Source of the DNA: Candidatus Rokuibacteriota bacterium
GTDB taxonomy: Bacteria > Methylomirabilota > Methylomirabilia > Rokubacteriales > CSP1-6
Assembly (NCBI GenBank): GCA_016201575.1
Contig: JACQCN010000446.1
Coordinates: 1 to 13,857, forward strand
Length of the DNA: 13,857 bases
Direction of reading: 5' to 3'
The stretch's first letter is position 1. Every line of letters begins with the position of its first letter. The notes beneath the pieces are model-generated. The model was not told the DNA's origin and searched no databases. It saw nothing but the letters and a program-made list of their open reading frames with translations. Of the stretch, positions 6,107-12,875 are shown piece after piece. The translations under genes were made by a program, and so were the position numbers.

Positions 6107-6686
6107 TGAAAGGCGCGCTGATGGCTCGCGATCCAGTCGGGGACCTGCTGCGTGCGCGTGGCTTCGGCGTAGGTGTAGTTGGACGCCCCGAGGACGGCGA
6201 CGAACAGCTCGACCTCGATCACCTCGCCTGTGGCGGCGTCGATGATCGACGGCTTCTTCCCTGCGTAGTCGACGAAGCACTTCTCGCCGCCGAGATGCAC
6301 CTGGCGCATCGAAAGCCCGCGGCGTTTGAGCCAGCGCCGATAGAACTCGCAAAATTGGGTGTAGCGATAGCCGGCGGGATGCTGCTCCAGGTACTCGAGG
6401 TGCAGCTGTTCGAGGGTGACGCCGGGCTTCCGGCGCTCGGCATGCAGGTAGGCGCAGTCGGGCACAGCCCGATAGTGGGTGGGCGGCGTCGGGGGCCCGT
6501 ACACGCGGGGCCTCCAGCACCTCGTCGGTGAGCGTGTCGACCTGGGCCCAGTCGAGCCCGGCAGCCCGCGCCCGGCGCTCGACGGTCGAGACAGTACCGA
6601 GGCTGACCTGCAGACTTTCCGCCACCTGACGGTGGGTCCGGCCCAGGGTCTCACTTCTGTCACAGGATCTCGCGAATCTGCCCCAT
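6107..6686 (-). pseudogene. istA: IS21-family transposase IstA remnant, frameshifted and truncated
   Basis: The remnant begins at ATG 6686 (MGQIREIL, then a TGA in frame). It continues in a second frame with GRTHRQVAESLQVSLGTVST (the helix-turn-helix) and RRARAAGLDWAQVDTLTDEV. From about 6507 a third frame carries YLHAERRKPGVTLEQLHLEY, RYTQFCEFYRRWLKRRGLSM, FVDYAGKKPSIIDAATGEVI and YAEATRTQQVPDWIASHQRA. The second shift looks like an extra base in the G4 run at 6507-6510. FVDYAGKK carries the first catalytic aspartate of the DDE domain. Similarity stops at AFH (about 6107), so the rest of istA and all of istB are missing. It is inactive and lies next to the ruined B12 locus. Confidence 0.88.
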
Positions 6687-6765
6687 GGATAGTCGCTCGG
6701 TCGGGAAACCCGCCGAATCACGTACCGTGAACGCGAGAATCCTGCGAAAGTCGGGCTAGCAGCGG

Positions 6766-7167
6766 TCAGCGATTCTGCTGTACCGACCGCGTCGCGTCCA
6801 GCTCGACGTAGGTGTACCAGACCCCTTCGTGGATGTGGACCTGGAGGGCGTTGCTCGCCTTCTCGTAGACCTGGATGGTCCCCCGCCCGGATGCGGTCGT
6901 GGTGCTGACGTGGCGCCAGCCGTTGGCCTCGAGGGTCGCGCGCAGGGCCTGGCCGAGGCTCTCCGGCTCGAGCCGGCCGCGGTAGATCAGCCGGGCGGCC
7001 TTGACGCTCGGCGACTCGATGACCGTGGACTTGTCGGGCTGGTAAGTGAGACCCTTCGGAACTGGTATATCCTCGAATTCGCTGCGGGGCGGACGTGGCG
7101 CGGTGCCCGCGCACCCCGTGACGACGAACCCGATCAGGAGCAGAGACACGACGCCCATGAATTTCAT
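6766..7167 (-). CDS. Small lipoprotein of unknown function
   Basis: A 133-residue protein starting MKFMGVVSLLLIGFVVTGCA, a typical lipoprotein signal with lipobox VTGC and acylated Cys19. The mature part has IPVPKGLTYQPDKST, a segment AARLIYRGRLEPESLGQALR, then ATLEANGWRHVS and IQVYEKASNALQVHI, ending TRSVQQNR. The pattern of an IPVP start, a short beta strand with YRG, a helix ending in NGW and a later strand recalls small envelope lipoproteins, but I cannot assign a named family. The ATG at 7167 has AGGA about 7 nt upstream. It overlaps the ATG of the divergent M48 gene in one CATG. Anchoring in the inner or outer membrane is inferred; Lgt, which would lipidate it, is encoded at the other end of the window. 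Confidence 0.85.
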   Translation of the reverse strand: MKFMGVVSLLLIGFVVTGCAGTAPRPPRSEFEDIPVPKGLTYQPDKSTVIESPSVKAARLIYRGRLEPESLGQALRATLEANGWRHVSTTTASGRGTIQVYEKASNALQVHIHEGVWYTYVELDATRSVQQNR

Positions 7168-8464
7168 GGCGGCATCCTACCCCGCGCGCCGGACGGCGCC
7201 CAAGAGATTTCTGGCCGGCGTGCTGGTCGTCGCGCTGGCCCTGCCCGGCTGCGCCAGCCGCAACGTCCCGCCCATGGGCCACGGCGGCCAGCCGTTCAAG
7301 CCCGAGGCCGACGAGCGCAAGATCTGGGCGCAGGCCGAGAAGGAAGAGGAGAAGATCCAGAAGACCGCGAAGGTCTACGACGACCCGCTGCTCGAGGACT
7401 ACCTGGCCAGGATCGGCGACCGGCTCACGCCCGAGCAGGTGAAGACAGCCGGCGGCCCCGGCTTCGAGTTCCACGTGCTCCGGGACCCGACGCTGAACGC
7501 CTTCGCGATGCCCAACGGCAAGATCTACGTCCACACCGGGCTCCTCTCGCGGCTCGACAACGAGGCCCAGCTCGCCACGATCCTGGGCCACGAGATGACC
7601 CACGTCACGGACCGCCACGCGCTCAAGTTCAACCGGGACGCCCAGAACAAGATGATCCTCCTGAACGTCATCGCCATCGCCGCCTCCATCGGCGTGGCGG
7701 CGGCCGCGGGCTCCCGCGCCCAGGGCGGCGACTACGTGGGGGCGGCCGTGCTGAGCCAGACCGCGCAGGCGGTGCTGGGGCTCGGCCTGCAGCTCGCCGC
7801 CCTCGCCGCGATCAACGGCTACGGCCGCGACCTGGAGCGCGACGCCGACACGGGCGGGATGGAGAAGATGACCCACGCGGGCTATGACCCCAACGAGGCG
7901 CCCAAGGTCTTCGCGCTGCTGAAGAAGGACAGCGGGGACCACGGCGCGCTGGAGACCTTCTTCTTCGGCAATCACCCGCGGCTGGAGGAGCGGATCGAGT
8001 CCACCACCGAGCTGGTGCGGACGAAGTACGCGGGCGTCCACGGCATCGTCGACACGGAGGACTTCCCGCTCCGCACGCGCACCGTGGTCCGCGAGAACGC
8101 GCTCCTGGACATCCGCGCCGGGCGCTTCAATCTCGCCCAGGCCCAGCTCGACCGCGTGCTGGCGATCACGCCCAGGGACCCGACCGCGCAGATCTACTAC
8201 GGCGACCTCTACCGCCTGAGGGCGCAGCGGGCGCGCGCGAAGGAGGACAAGGAGTCGCTTGCCAGGCTCGCCCTTGAGCGCTACGAGCGGGCGGCGGCGC
8301 TCGATCCCTCGTCGCCCGACCCCCTCCGCCAGCTCGGCTTCCTCTACTACCAGCAGAAGGACGCCGAGCGCGCCAAGGAGGCGTTCCGGAAGTACCTCGT
8401 CCTCAAGCCCGACGCGCCGGACGCCAAGCGGATCAAGGAGTACCTTATCGAGCTCGAGCGGTGA
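7166..8464 (+). CDS. M48-family zinc metalloprotease lipoprotein with TPR tail (BepA/LoiP-like)
   Basis: A 432-residue periplasmic protease. The N-terminus has a lipoprotein signal, RFLAGVLVVALALPGC, with lipobox cysteine at residue 29. The M48 domain follows: NAFAMPNGKIYVHTGLLSRL, ILGHEMTHVTDRHA with HEMTH at 142-146, and LERDAD with the third zinc ligand Glu224. NHPRLEERI follows in the family's usual place. The C-terminal third carries TPR-like repeats: AQLDRVLAITPRDPTAQIYY, ERYERAAALDPSSPDPLRQL and AKEAFRKYLVLKPDAPDAK. This architecture resembles BepA, involved in outer-membrane protein quality control. The start is uncertain: ATG 7166 or 7157, neither with a clear Shine-Dalgarno. It is divergent from the small lipoprotein. 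Confidence 0.93.
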   Translation: MAASYPARRTAPKRFLAGVLVVALALPGCASRNVPPMGHGGQPFKPEADERKIWAQAEKEEEKIQKTAKVYDDPLLEDYLARIGDRLTPEQVKTAGGPGFEFHVLRDPTLNAFAMPNGKIYVHTGLLSRLDNEAQLATILGHEMTHVTDRHALKFNRDAQNKMILLNVIAIAASIGVAAAAGSRAQGGDYVGAAVLSQTAQAVLGLGLQLAALAAINGYGRDLERDADTGGMEKMTHAGYDPNEAPKVFALLKKDSGDHGALETFFFGNHPRLEERIESTTELVRTKYAGVHGIVDTEDFPLRTRTVVRENALLDIRAGRFNLAQAQLDRVLAITPRDPTAQIYYGDLYRLRAQRARAKEDKESLARLALERYERAAALDPSSPDPLRQLGFLYYQQKDAERAKEAFRKYLVLKPDAPDAKRIKEYLIELER

Positions 8465-8510
8465 GAGTCCTTCCGCCGGGTCAGACCGGTCGGACGGAGG
8501 TCGGTGGGGG

Positions 8511-8702
8511 CTAGCGCAGGTGCAGCAGCAGGACGATCCCCGACAACCACACGAGCGCGCCGAGGATCACGCCGGTCAGGACTCCGCGGAACGGGACCAG
8601 CGCGGCATCGGTCTCGGAGACCTCGGAAGCGCGGCGGGGATTGCGCACGGCATGGGCGACGCCGGACGCCTCGAGTCGGGGAACACTGGTGTTCGTCGCC
8701 AT
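8511..8702 (-). CDS. Small single-span membrane protein, unknown function
   Basis: A 63-residue protein starting MATNTSVPRLEASGVAHAVR, with a hydrophilic N-terminal half and one C-terminal membrane span (about 41-61), GVLTGVILGALVWLSGIVLL, ending HLR. An upstream in-frame ATG at 8729 would add nine residues (MDYALDGAI). The ATG at 8702 has GATGGGG at a usable distance. It converges on the M48 gene with 46 nt between stops. The family is not recognised. The membrane span and the lack of another candidate on this stretch make it plausible, but it is short and could be spurious. Confidence 0.55.
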   Translation of the reverse strand: MATNTSVPRLEASGVAHAVRNPRRASEVSETDAALVPFRGVLTGVILGALVWLSGIVLLLHLR

Positions 8703-8969
8703 GATGGCCCCATCTAGAGCATAATCCATTCCAACCAGTTATGGGTTCGGCGAGTGGACCCGCAGCGGAGCCTCGACGTTCGGGTAACCGCACCCTTAGC
8801 GGACAGGCGAGAGGGCGCACGATCGGACCCCAGGGCGCAGCCGGCGCGGGAAGCTGTGACAATTTGTCTGCCTCCGGGTGACAGCCCGCGTCGCCCGTCG
8901 CCGCCCGGGATGGCGCCCCTCCGCGTCGTGTTAGAGTGCGGGCAATGATCGAAGGGAACGGGCGCTGAG
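8703..8969. other. Intergenic region between divergent genes, no recognised element
   Basis: These 267 nt separate the small membrane protein (minus) from the glycosyltransferase (plus) and must hold the promoters of both. I see no convincing -35/-10 pair, tRNA, terminator or repeat. GAAGGGAACGG 9-19 nt before the glycosyltransferase ATG may serve as its ribosome-binding site. A seven-codon frame (ATG 8945) ends at TGA one base before that ATG. Confidence 0.4.
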
Positions 8970-9959
8970 ATGCGCTGGCTGATCGTCCTTCCGTCGGAAG
9001 GCCCGGAGCACATGGGGATGGACTTCCGCGCCGAGCTGGAGGCGATGGGGCACGCCGTCTCGACCTTCGCCTACCGCCGGCGCAACCCGCTCTACAAGAA
9101 CAAGGGCACGAAGGCCGCCTACCAGCTCTGGATCCTCCGGCGCCTCGAGCGCGCGTGCGTGGCCTGGCGGCCCGACTGCGTGCTCGTGATCAAGGGCGGG
9201 CCGATCACGCCGGGGCTGATCCGGCGGGTGAAGGCACGGGTCGACACGCTCTTCGTGAACTTCTTCCCCGACAACCCGCTCCTGATGATCCCCTTCGAGT
9301 GCATCGAGGCCTACGACATCTTCTTCACCAAGGAGCGCTACGCGCTCCGGCAGCTCGAGCAGGTCGGCCTCCACAACCTCTACTACCTGCCGATGCACTG
9401 CGTGCCCCGCTTCCACCACCCGGTCGAGCCGACGCCCGAGGAGGCGCGGGCGCTGGAGGGCGTCGTCGCGTTCGTGGGGAGTCGGTACCTCTACCGGGAG
9501 CGGCTCCTCAAGGAGCTGGCCGCCTACCCGCTCCGGATCTGGGGGCCGGGGTGGGACGAGGCCGCGGCGGCGCTGCGTCCGCTGATCGCGGGCGGCGCCG
9601 TGTGGGGCCGCGACAAGCTGGCGATCTACTGCGGCGCCCGGCTCTCGCTGAACCTCCACCATCCGCTCAACGACATCGTCGGGGTGAACACGCGCACGTT
9701 CGAGCTGGCGGCCGCCGGCGCCTGCCAGGTCGTCGACCTCAAGGACGACCTCCCCGCCCTCTTCAAGCCCGGCGAGGAGGTCGTGGCCTATCGCGACCTG
9801 GCGGACCTCGACCGCCAGCTCGACTACTATCTGGCGCACCCCGAGGAGGCGCGGGCGATCGGCGCCAACGCGCACCGCCGGGCGATGGCGGAGCACACGC
9901 TGCGGCACCGGATCGACGAGATGCTGCTCGCGATCGAGGAGCGCTTCGGCCGCCTGTGA
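8970..9959 (+). CDS. CgeB-family glycosyltransferase
   Basis: A 329-residue protein like the CgeB / glycosyl transferases group 1 family, first named from a Bacillus spore-coat gene but common in non-sporulating bacteria. It starts MRWLIVLPSEGPEHMGMDFR, a Rossmann-like N-terminal domain. The C-terminal domain has VVAFVGSRYLYRERLLKELA, LRIWGPGWDEA, AIYCGARLSLNLHH, VNTRTFELAAAGACQVVD and LFKPGEEVVAYRDLADLDRQ. The run from VNTRTFELAAAG to the acidic GEEV resembles the family's sugar-nucleotide-binding end. It is cytosolic and the acceptor is unknown. It stands alone, not in a polysaccharide cluster; the next gene is 195 nt away. No frame damage is seen. Confidence 0.88.
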   Translation: MRWLIVLPSEGPEHMGMDFRAELEAMGHAVSTFAYRRRNPLYKNKGTKAAYQLWILRRLERACVAWRPDCVLVIKGGPITPGLIRRVKARVDTLFVNFFPDNPLLMIPFECIEAYDIFFTKERYALRQLEQVGLHNLYYLPMHCVPRFHHPVEPTPEEARALEGVVAFVGSRYLYRERLLKELAAYPLRIWGPGWDEAAAALRPLIAGGAVWGRDKLAIYCGARLSLNLHHPLNDIVGVNTRTFELAAAGACQVVDLKDDLPALFKPGEEVVAYRDLADLDRQLDYYLAHPEEARAIGANAHRRAMAEHTLRHRIDEMLLAIEERFGRL

Positions 9960-10081
9960 GTCACCGGGACTCGGACGTAATGACCGTGTACAGGCTGGGC
10001 CGAACGAGTCGAAGAGTTCGTGGGCAGCCCGTGACCGGCATTGCGTCCAGAGGCAGGCCTTCACCCCGAGCCTCGCGCCGC

Positions 10082-10153
10082 TTCGAGCGCCGGCTTTGCC
10101 GGCGCAATCCCGGGGGGAGGTTCGGAAGGGGGGCGGAGCCTCCCTCCGAGTGA
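10082..10153 (+). repeat. Dispersed hairpin repeat A, ending 1 nt before the thrC-like gene
   Basis: Starts TTCGAGCGCCGGC, loop TTT, GCCGGCGCAA (8-bp perfect stem), then a G-rich stretch, then CCTCCCTCCGAGTGA. It is related to repeat B before lgt: the first 26 bp match except for two loop bases, and both end in CCCTCCGAGT followed by the end of a stop codon. Read in frame it encodes FERRLCRRNPGG to AEPPSE-stop, where B encodes FERRLRRRKSVL to AEAPSE-stop. The rest of the 9960-10154 gap shows nothing I recognise. Confidence 0.8.
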
Positions 10154-10154
10154 G

Positions 10155-11393
10155 ATGGTAGAGTCGCTCGCCCGCGACCTCGTGTGCATCGACTGCGGCG
10201 CCGTCTCCCCGCTCGGTTACCGGCTCGAGTGCGATAAGTGTCGCGGCCTGCTGGAGCTCCGCTACGACCTGGATCGGCTGCGAGCGAAGGGACCGGCGCT
10301 CTTCGCCGGCCCCGGGCTCTGGCGGTACGCCGCCGTGCTGCCCGTCGGCGATGCCGCCCACCGGGTGACGCTCGGCGAGGGCGGCACGCCGCTCCTCGAG
10401 TGCCCGCGCCTGGCCCGGCAGCTCGGGGTCCGGCGCCTCCTCCTCAAGTACGACGGCAGCAACCCCACGGGAACCGTGAAGGACCGGACGTCGGCGACCG
10501 CGGTCGGCGCCGCGCTCCAGTTCGGCTACACCGCGACCTCGGTGGTCAGCTCGGGCAACGCCGGCTCCTCGATCGCCGCCTACTCGGCGCGCGCGGGCCT
10601 GCGCTCGCTGATCTTCGCCTACGAGCGGGCGTCGGCCCCGAAGCTCCTGCACATGTCGGCCACCGCCTCGGACCTCATCATTTACAAGGGCGTCTACGAC
10701 GACCTGATCACGCTGTGGGACCGGCTCGTCGAGGAGCGGCTCTTCTTCGACTGCGGCGCTTCCCGCAACCCCTACAAGCACGAGGGGAAGAAGACGCTGG
10801 CCTACGAGATCGCCGAGCAGTCCGGCTGGGCGCCGCCCGACGTCGTGGTGGCGCCGGTGGCCGTGGGCGAGACGTTCATCGCGACGGCGCGCGGGTTCCG
10901 CGAGCTGCGCGACGCGGGCCTGATCGCCCGCCTGCCGCGCATGGTCGCCGCGCAGGCCACCCGCGCCAACGCGATCGCGCGCGCCTTCCGCGACGGGACG
11001 GCGATCACGCCGATCAAGATCGGCTACACGGTGGCCGAGGGCCTGGCGGCGGGGAGTCCGGGCCGCAAGGGCGACTGGGTGCTCCGCCTCCTGCGCGAGC
11101 ACGACGGGCTCGCCGCCGACGCGGAGGACCAGGAGATCCTCGACGCGCAGCGGCTGGTGGCGCGCGCGGAGGGGATCTGGGCGGGGCCGACGGGCGTGGC
11201 CACGGTGGCGGTGCTGAAGCGCCTCCTGGAGGGCCGGCAGCTCGACCCCGCCCAGACGATCTGCGCGATCATCAGCGAGACGGGGCTCAAGACGGAGGCC
11301 GCGCTGCCCAGCCGCGAGGGCACCGCGTTCGACCTCGACTCGCTCCGCCGCCTCGTCGTCGAGCGCCTGTCCGGGCGCGGACGCCCGGGCTAA
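10155..11393 (+). CDS. thrC: Threonine-synthase-like PLP-dependent enzyme
   Basis: A 412-residue fold-type II PLP enzyme resembling threonine synthase (O-phosphohomoserine to threonine). An N-terminal zinc ribbon has CIDC (11-14) and CDKC (26-29), as in the longer ThrC group. GEGGTPLLECPRLARQLGV follows. The PLP lysine lies in NPTGTVKDR (Lys109), and the phosphate-binding loop is SSGNAGSSIAAYSA (from 132). Two places differ from usual ThrC: TVKDR rather than SFKDR, and APVAVGETF where a glycine-rich GNGGN-type loop is common. A related beta-elimination or replacement enzyme therefore cannot be excluded. The ATG at 10155 is chosen for the ribbon start; only weak GAGTGAG precedes it. Repeat A ends 1 nt before it, and an inverted-repeat element begins right after its stop. 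Confidence 0.82.
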   Translation: MVESLARDLVCIDCGAVSPLGYRLECDKCRGLLELRYDLDRLRAKGPALFAGPGLWRYAAVLPVGDAAHRVTLGEGGTPLLECPRLARQLGVRRLLLKYDGSNPTGTVKDRTSATAVGAALQFGYTATSVVSSGNAGSSIAAYSARAGLRSLIFAYERASAPKLLHMSATASDLIIYKGVYDDLITLWDRLVEERLFFDCGASRNPYKHEGKKTLAYEIAEQSGWAPPDVVVAPVAVGETFIATARGFRELRDAGLIARLPRMVAAQATRANAIARAFRDGTAITPIKIGYTVAEGLAAGSPGRKGDWVLRLLREHDGLAADAEDQEILDAQRLVARAEGIWAGPTGVATVAVLKRLLEGRQLDPAQTICAIISETGLKTEAALPSREGTAFDLDSLRRLVVERLSGRGRPG

Positions 11394-11508
11394 TGTCCTG
11401 TCTCCGACGCTCCGTTACAATGCACCGCGTTGAGTTTGCGCCAGTTGCCGCGGAACACGTCGCCAATGTCATCGTTACCCACTGTCAAACAATCCCTGAG
11501 ACGGGACA
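11394..11508. mobile_element. 115-bp inverted-repeat element (MITE-like or IS-end remnant)
   Basis: Bounded by TGTCCTGTCTC (11394-11404) and GAGACGGGACA (11498-11508), imperfect terminal inverted repeats matching at 10 of 11 positions, starting TGT and ending ACA. The interior is clearly less GC-rich than the neighbours. It begins directly after the TAA of the thrC-like gene and encodes no transposase. CTA occurs just before (one extra A between) and just after, which might be a short target duplication. Confidence 0.6.
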
Positions 11509-11554
11509 CTAGCTGGCGCCCGCCCGGGCCGCGCCCCGGCGCGGCGCCATACCC

Positions 11555-12148
11555 GTGCCCGTTCTCCGGCCTCCCCTTCCCCGCGAGTTCTACCTCCGCC
11601 CCGCGCGCGTCGTCGCGCGCGACCTGCTCGGCTGCCGGCTGATCTCGACGGTCGGCGACGCGCTGACGGCGGGACGCATCGTCGAGACCGAAGCGTACCT
11701 GGGCCCTGACGACGCCGCCTCGCACGCCGCCATCCGCCCGATCGCCGCGCGCGCGCTCTTCTACGGCGAGGGCGGTCATGCCTATGTCTTCCGGATCTAC
11801 GGCCTCCACCATTGCCTCAACGCGATCACCGGCCGCGCCGGTCGTCCCGGCTGCGTCCTGATCCGGGCCCTCGAGCCGATCCGGGGCCTCCCCGTCATGG
11901 CGCGGCGCCGCGGTCTCCGGGCCGAGTCGGTCGCGCTCTGCAACGGGCCGGGGAAGCTCGCGGAGGCGCTCGGGATCACGCTCAGGCAGAACGGGGCGGA
12001 CCTGACGCGCGGGTCGCTGGTGATCGCGCCGCGCGACGGGTCTCGCGACTTCGCGGTCGGCGTGGGGACGCGCGTCGGTATCACGCGGGCGGTCGAGCAG
12101 CCGTTGAGGTTCTGGATTCGTGGCAGCCGCTACGTCTCGCGGGCGTAG
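11555..12148 (+). CDS. mpg: DNA-3-methyladenine glycosylase (AAG/Mpg family)
   Basis: A monofunctional base-excision repair glycosylase that removes alkylated purines and hypoxanthine. The 197-residue length is typical. It starts VPVLRPPLPREFYLRPARVV, then ARDLLGCRLI. RIVETEAYLGPDDAASH carries the catalytic glutamate (Glu46 here) with Tyr48 and His57, at the same spacing as human Glu125, Tyr127 and His136. Further motifs are HAYVFRIYGLHHCLNAI, RPGCVLIRALEPI, CNGPGKLAEALGI and VGVGTRVGITRAV. It starts with GTG at 11555, with no clear Shine-Dalgarno; the sequence before it is low-complexity GC. No frame damage. It converges with the lipoprotein gene downstream (12 nt between stops). Confidence 0.93.
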   Translation: MPVLRPPLPREFYLRPARVVARDLLGCRLISTVGDALTAGRIVETEAYLGPDDAASHAAIRPIAARALFYGEGGHAYVFRIYGLHHCLNAITGRAGRPGCVLIRALEPIRGLPVMARRRGLRAESVALCNGPGKLAEALGITLRQNGADLTRGSLVIAPRDGSRDFAVGVGTRVGITRAVEQPLRFWIRGSRYVSRA

Positions 12149-12159
12149 CGGCGGAGACG

Positions 12160-12600
12160 TTACTTCTGGGAGAGCCCGCTGCCCTGCGGCGTCCCGGTCA
12201 GCAGGAAACCGCCGTTACCGACGTGGCAGGGATCGGCGATCCCCTGCAGGACCGCCACGGTGTGGCACAGCTCGTGGACGTCGATCTCGAAGGCCATCTG
12301 CGACGGCAGCGAGTCCGTGTAGCGCACCACCTTGACGGCGCGGACCTGCTCGCCCCCGGGCATCGGCATCGGCCACGAGAGCTGGCCGCCCATGATCTGC
12401 CCCGCCGCCTCCACCCCGCGGCACTCGCGCGCGACGACCTCGTGGTCCTCGCTCACCACGAGCGTGACCAGCGACACGGAGTCGGGAAGCTGCCCGAAGT
12501 GCGCCGACCGGGTCGTCGCGCATCCCTCGATCAGGAGCGCCGCTCCCCGGACCGCGACGAGCGCGGCGAGCCGGCGAGCGGAGCTGACGATCGCACGCAT
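12160..12600 (-). CDS. Putative lipoprotein with an HELCH motif, unknown function
   Basis: A 146-residue protein with an N-terminal hydrophobic stretch, RLAALVAVRGAALLIEGC. Cys27 could be lipidated, although Glu at -2 is unusual for a lipobox. The mature part has VSLVTLVVSEDHEVVAREC, GGQLSWPMPMPGGEQVRAVK, and AFEIDVHELCHTVAVLQGI with ADPCHVGNGG. HELCH (109-113) fits the HExxH zinc-ligand pattern, and a Cys-His pair follows at 125-126, but the protein is short and I recognise no protease family. ATG 12600 is chosen for a compact signal; a TTG at 12636 would add 12 residues. The start is preceded by a hairpin and no ribosome-binding site. It may belong to a family of small uncharacterised lipoproteins. 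Confidence 0.65.
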   Translation of the reverse strand: MRAIVSSARRLAALVAVRGAALLIEGCATTRSAHFGQLPDSVSLVTLVVSEDHEVVARECRGVEAAGQIMGGQLSWPMPMPGGEQVRAVKVVRYTDSLPSQMAFEIDVHELCHTVAVLQGIADPCHVGNGGFLLTGTPQGSGLSQK

Positions 12601-12601
12601 G

Positions 12602-12623
12602 CCCGGCAAAAAAGCAAGCCGGG
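12602..12623 (-). promoter_or_regulatory. Hairpin immediately before the lipoprotein start codon
   Basis: On the gene strand CCCGGC, loop TTGCTTTTTT, GCCGGG, then C and the ATG at 12600. The 6-bp GC stem occupies the place of the ribosome-binding site, so it could hinder initiation or mean the real start is elsewhere (TTG 12636). Function not shown. Confidence 0.35.
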
Positions 12624-12686
12624 TGCCCGTGCCCAAATCTCTTGAAAATCACGCCGTCGTCATGTGTGTGCGCGTTGCATGTTTTT

Positions 12687-12714
12687 CTGACACGCGGACA
12701 CCGCTTGCTGACAC
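12687..12714 (-). repeat. Direct repeats of GTGTCAG upstream of the lipoprotein gene
   Basis: On the minus strand GTGTCAG (12714-12708), GTGTCCG (12701-12695) and GTGTCAG (12693-12687) stand in a row, the outer two exactly 21 bp apart. They lie about 90-115 bp upstream of the lipoprotein start. This could be an operator with half-sites on one DNA face, or the multiple terminal repeats of an IS21-type element end, which would match the istA remnant elsewhere in the window. Confidence 0.4.
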
Positions 12715-12774
12715 CCATAGCCGTCGTCGACAAGTGAAGAATTTAAGGTGCCACCGCCGCGGTCGTGTGCTATC

Positions 12775-12865
12775 GACCTTTCACTTCCGAATGGGTACGA
12801 ACCCTGCCTACGCCGGCGCTCTCGCGCGGCGGGAGCACGGTGTATCCATTGGGTGGTGAAAGGTC
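12775..12865. repeat. 91-bp element with 24-bp inverted repeats, just downstream of lgt
   Basis: The arms 12775-12798 and 12842-12865 are inverted repeats matching at 20 of 24 positions, with GACCTTTCAC at each outer end and AATGG and TAC shared further in. A 43-nt GC-rich centre contains smaller hairpins. It starts 10 nt after the lgt stop. As RNA it would be a long hairpin that could protect or end the lgt transcript; as DNA it looks like a miniature inverted-repeat element. No clear target duplication. Confidence 0.6.
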
Positions 12866-12875
12866 AATGCGGCGG

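Noticed and set aside
6050..8041. 663-codon minus-strand open frame
   Set aside because: Mostly antisense to the M48 protease and out of frame with the small lipoprotein; only its last part coincides with one frame of the istA remnant.
8465..8510. Bidirectional terminator between the M48 and small membrane protein genes
   Set aside because: Only imperfect pairing (TTCCGCCG with CGGACGGA) and no T run on either strand.
8931..11102. 723-codon minus-strand open frame
   Set aside because: It lies antisense to the well-supported cgeB-type and thrC-like genes; it is rich in Arg/Val/Glu low-complexity sequence with no domain. It is an artefact of high GC at third codon positions.
12785..12845. tRNA-like look (GGGTTCGTACCC on the minus strand)
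   Set aside because: The stem is only the 4-bp palindrome GGGT/ACCC. There is no acceptor stem, anticodon arm or D arm that fits; the arms pair as a long inverted repeat instead.
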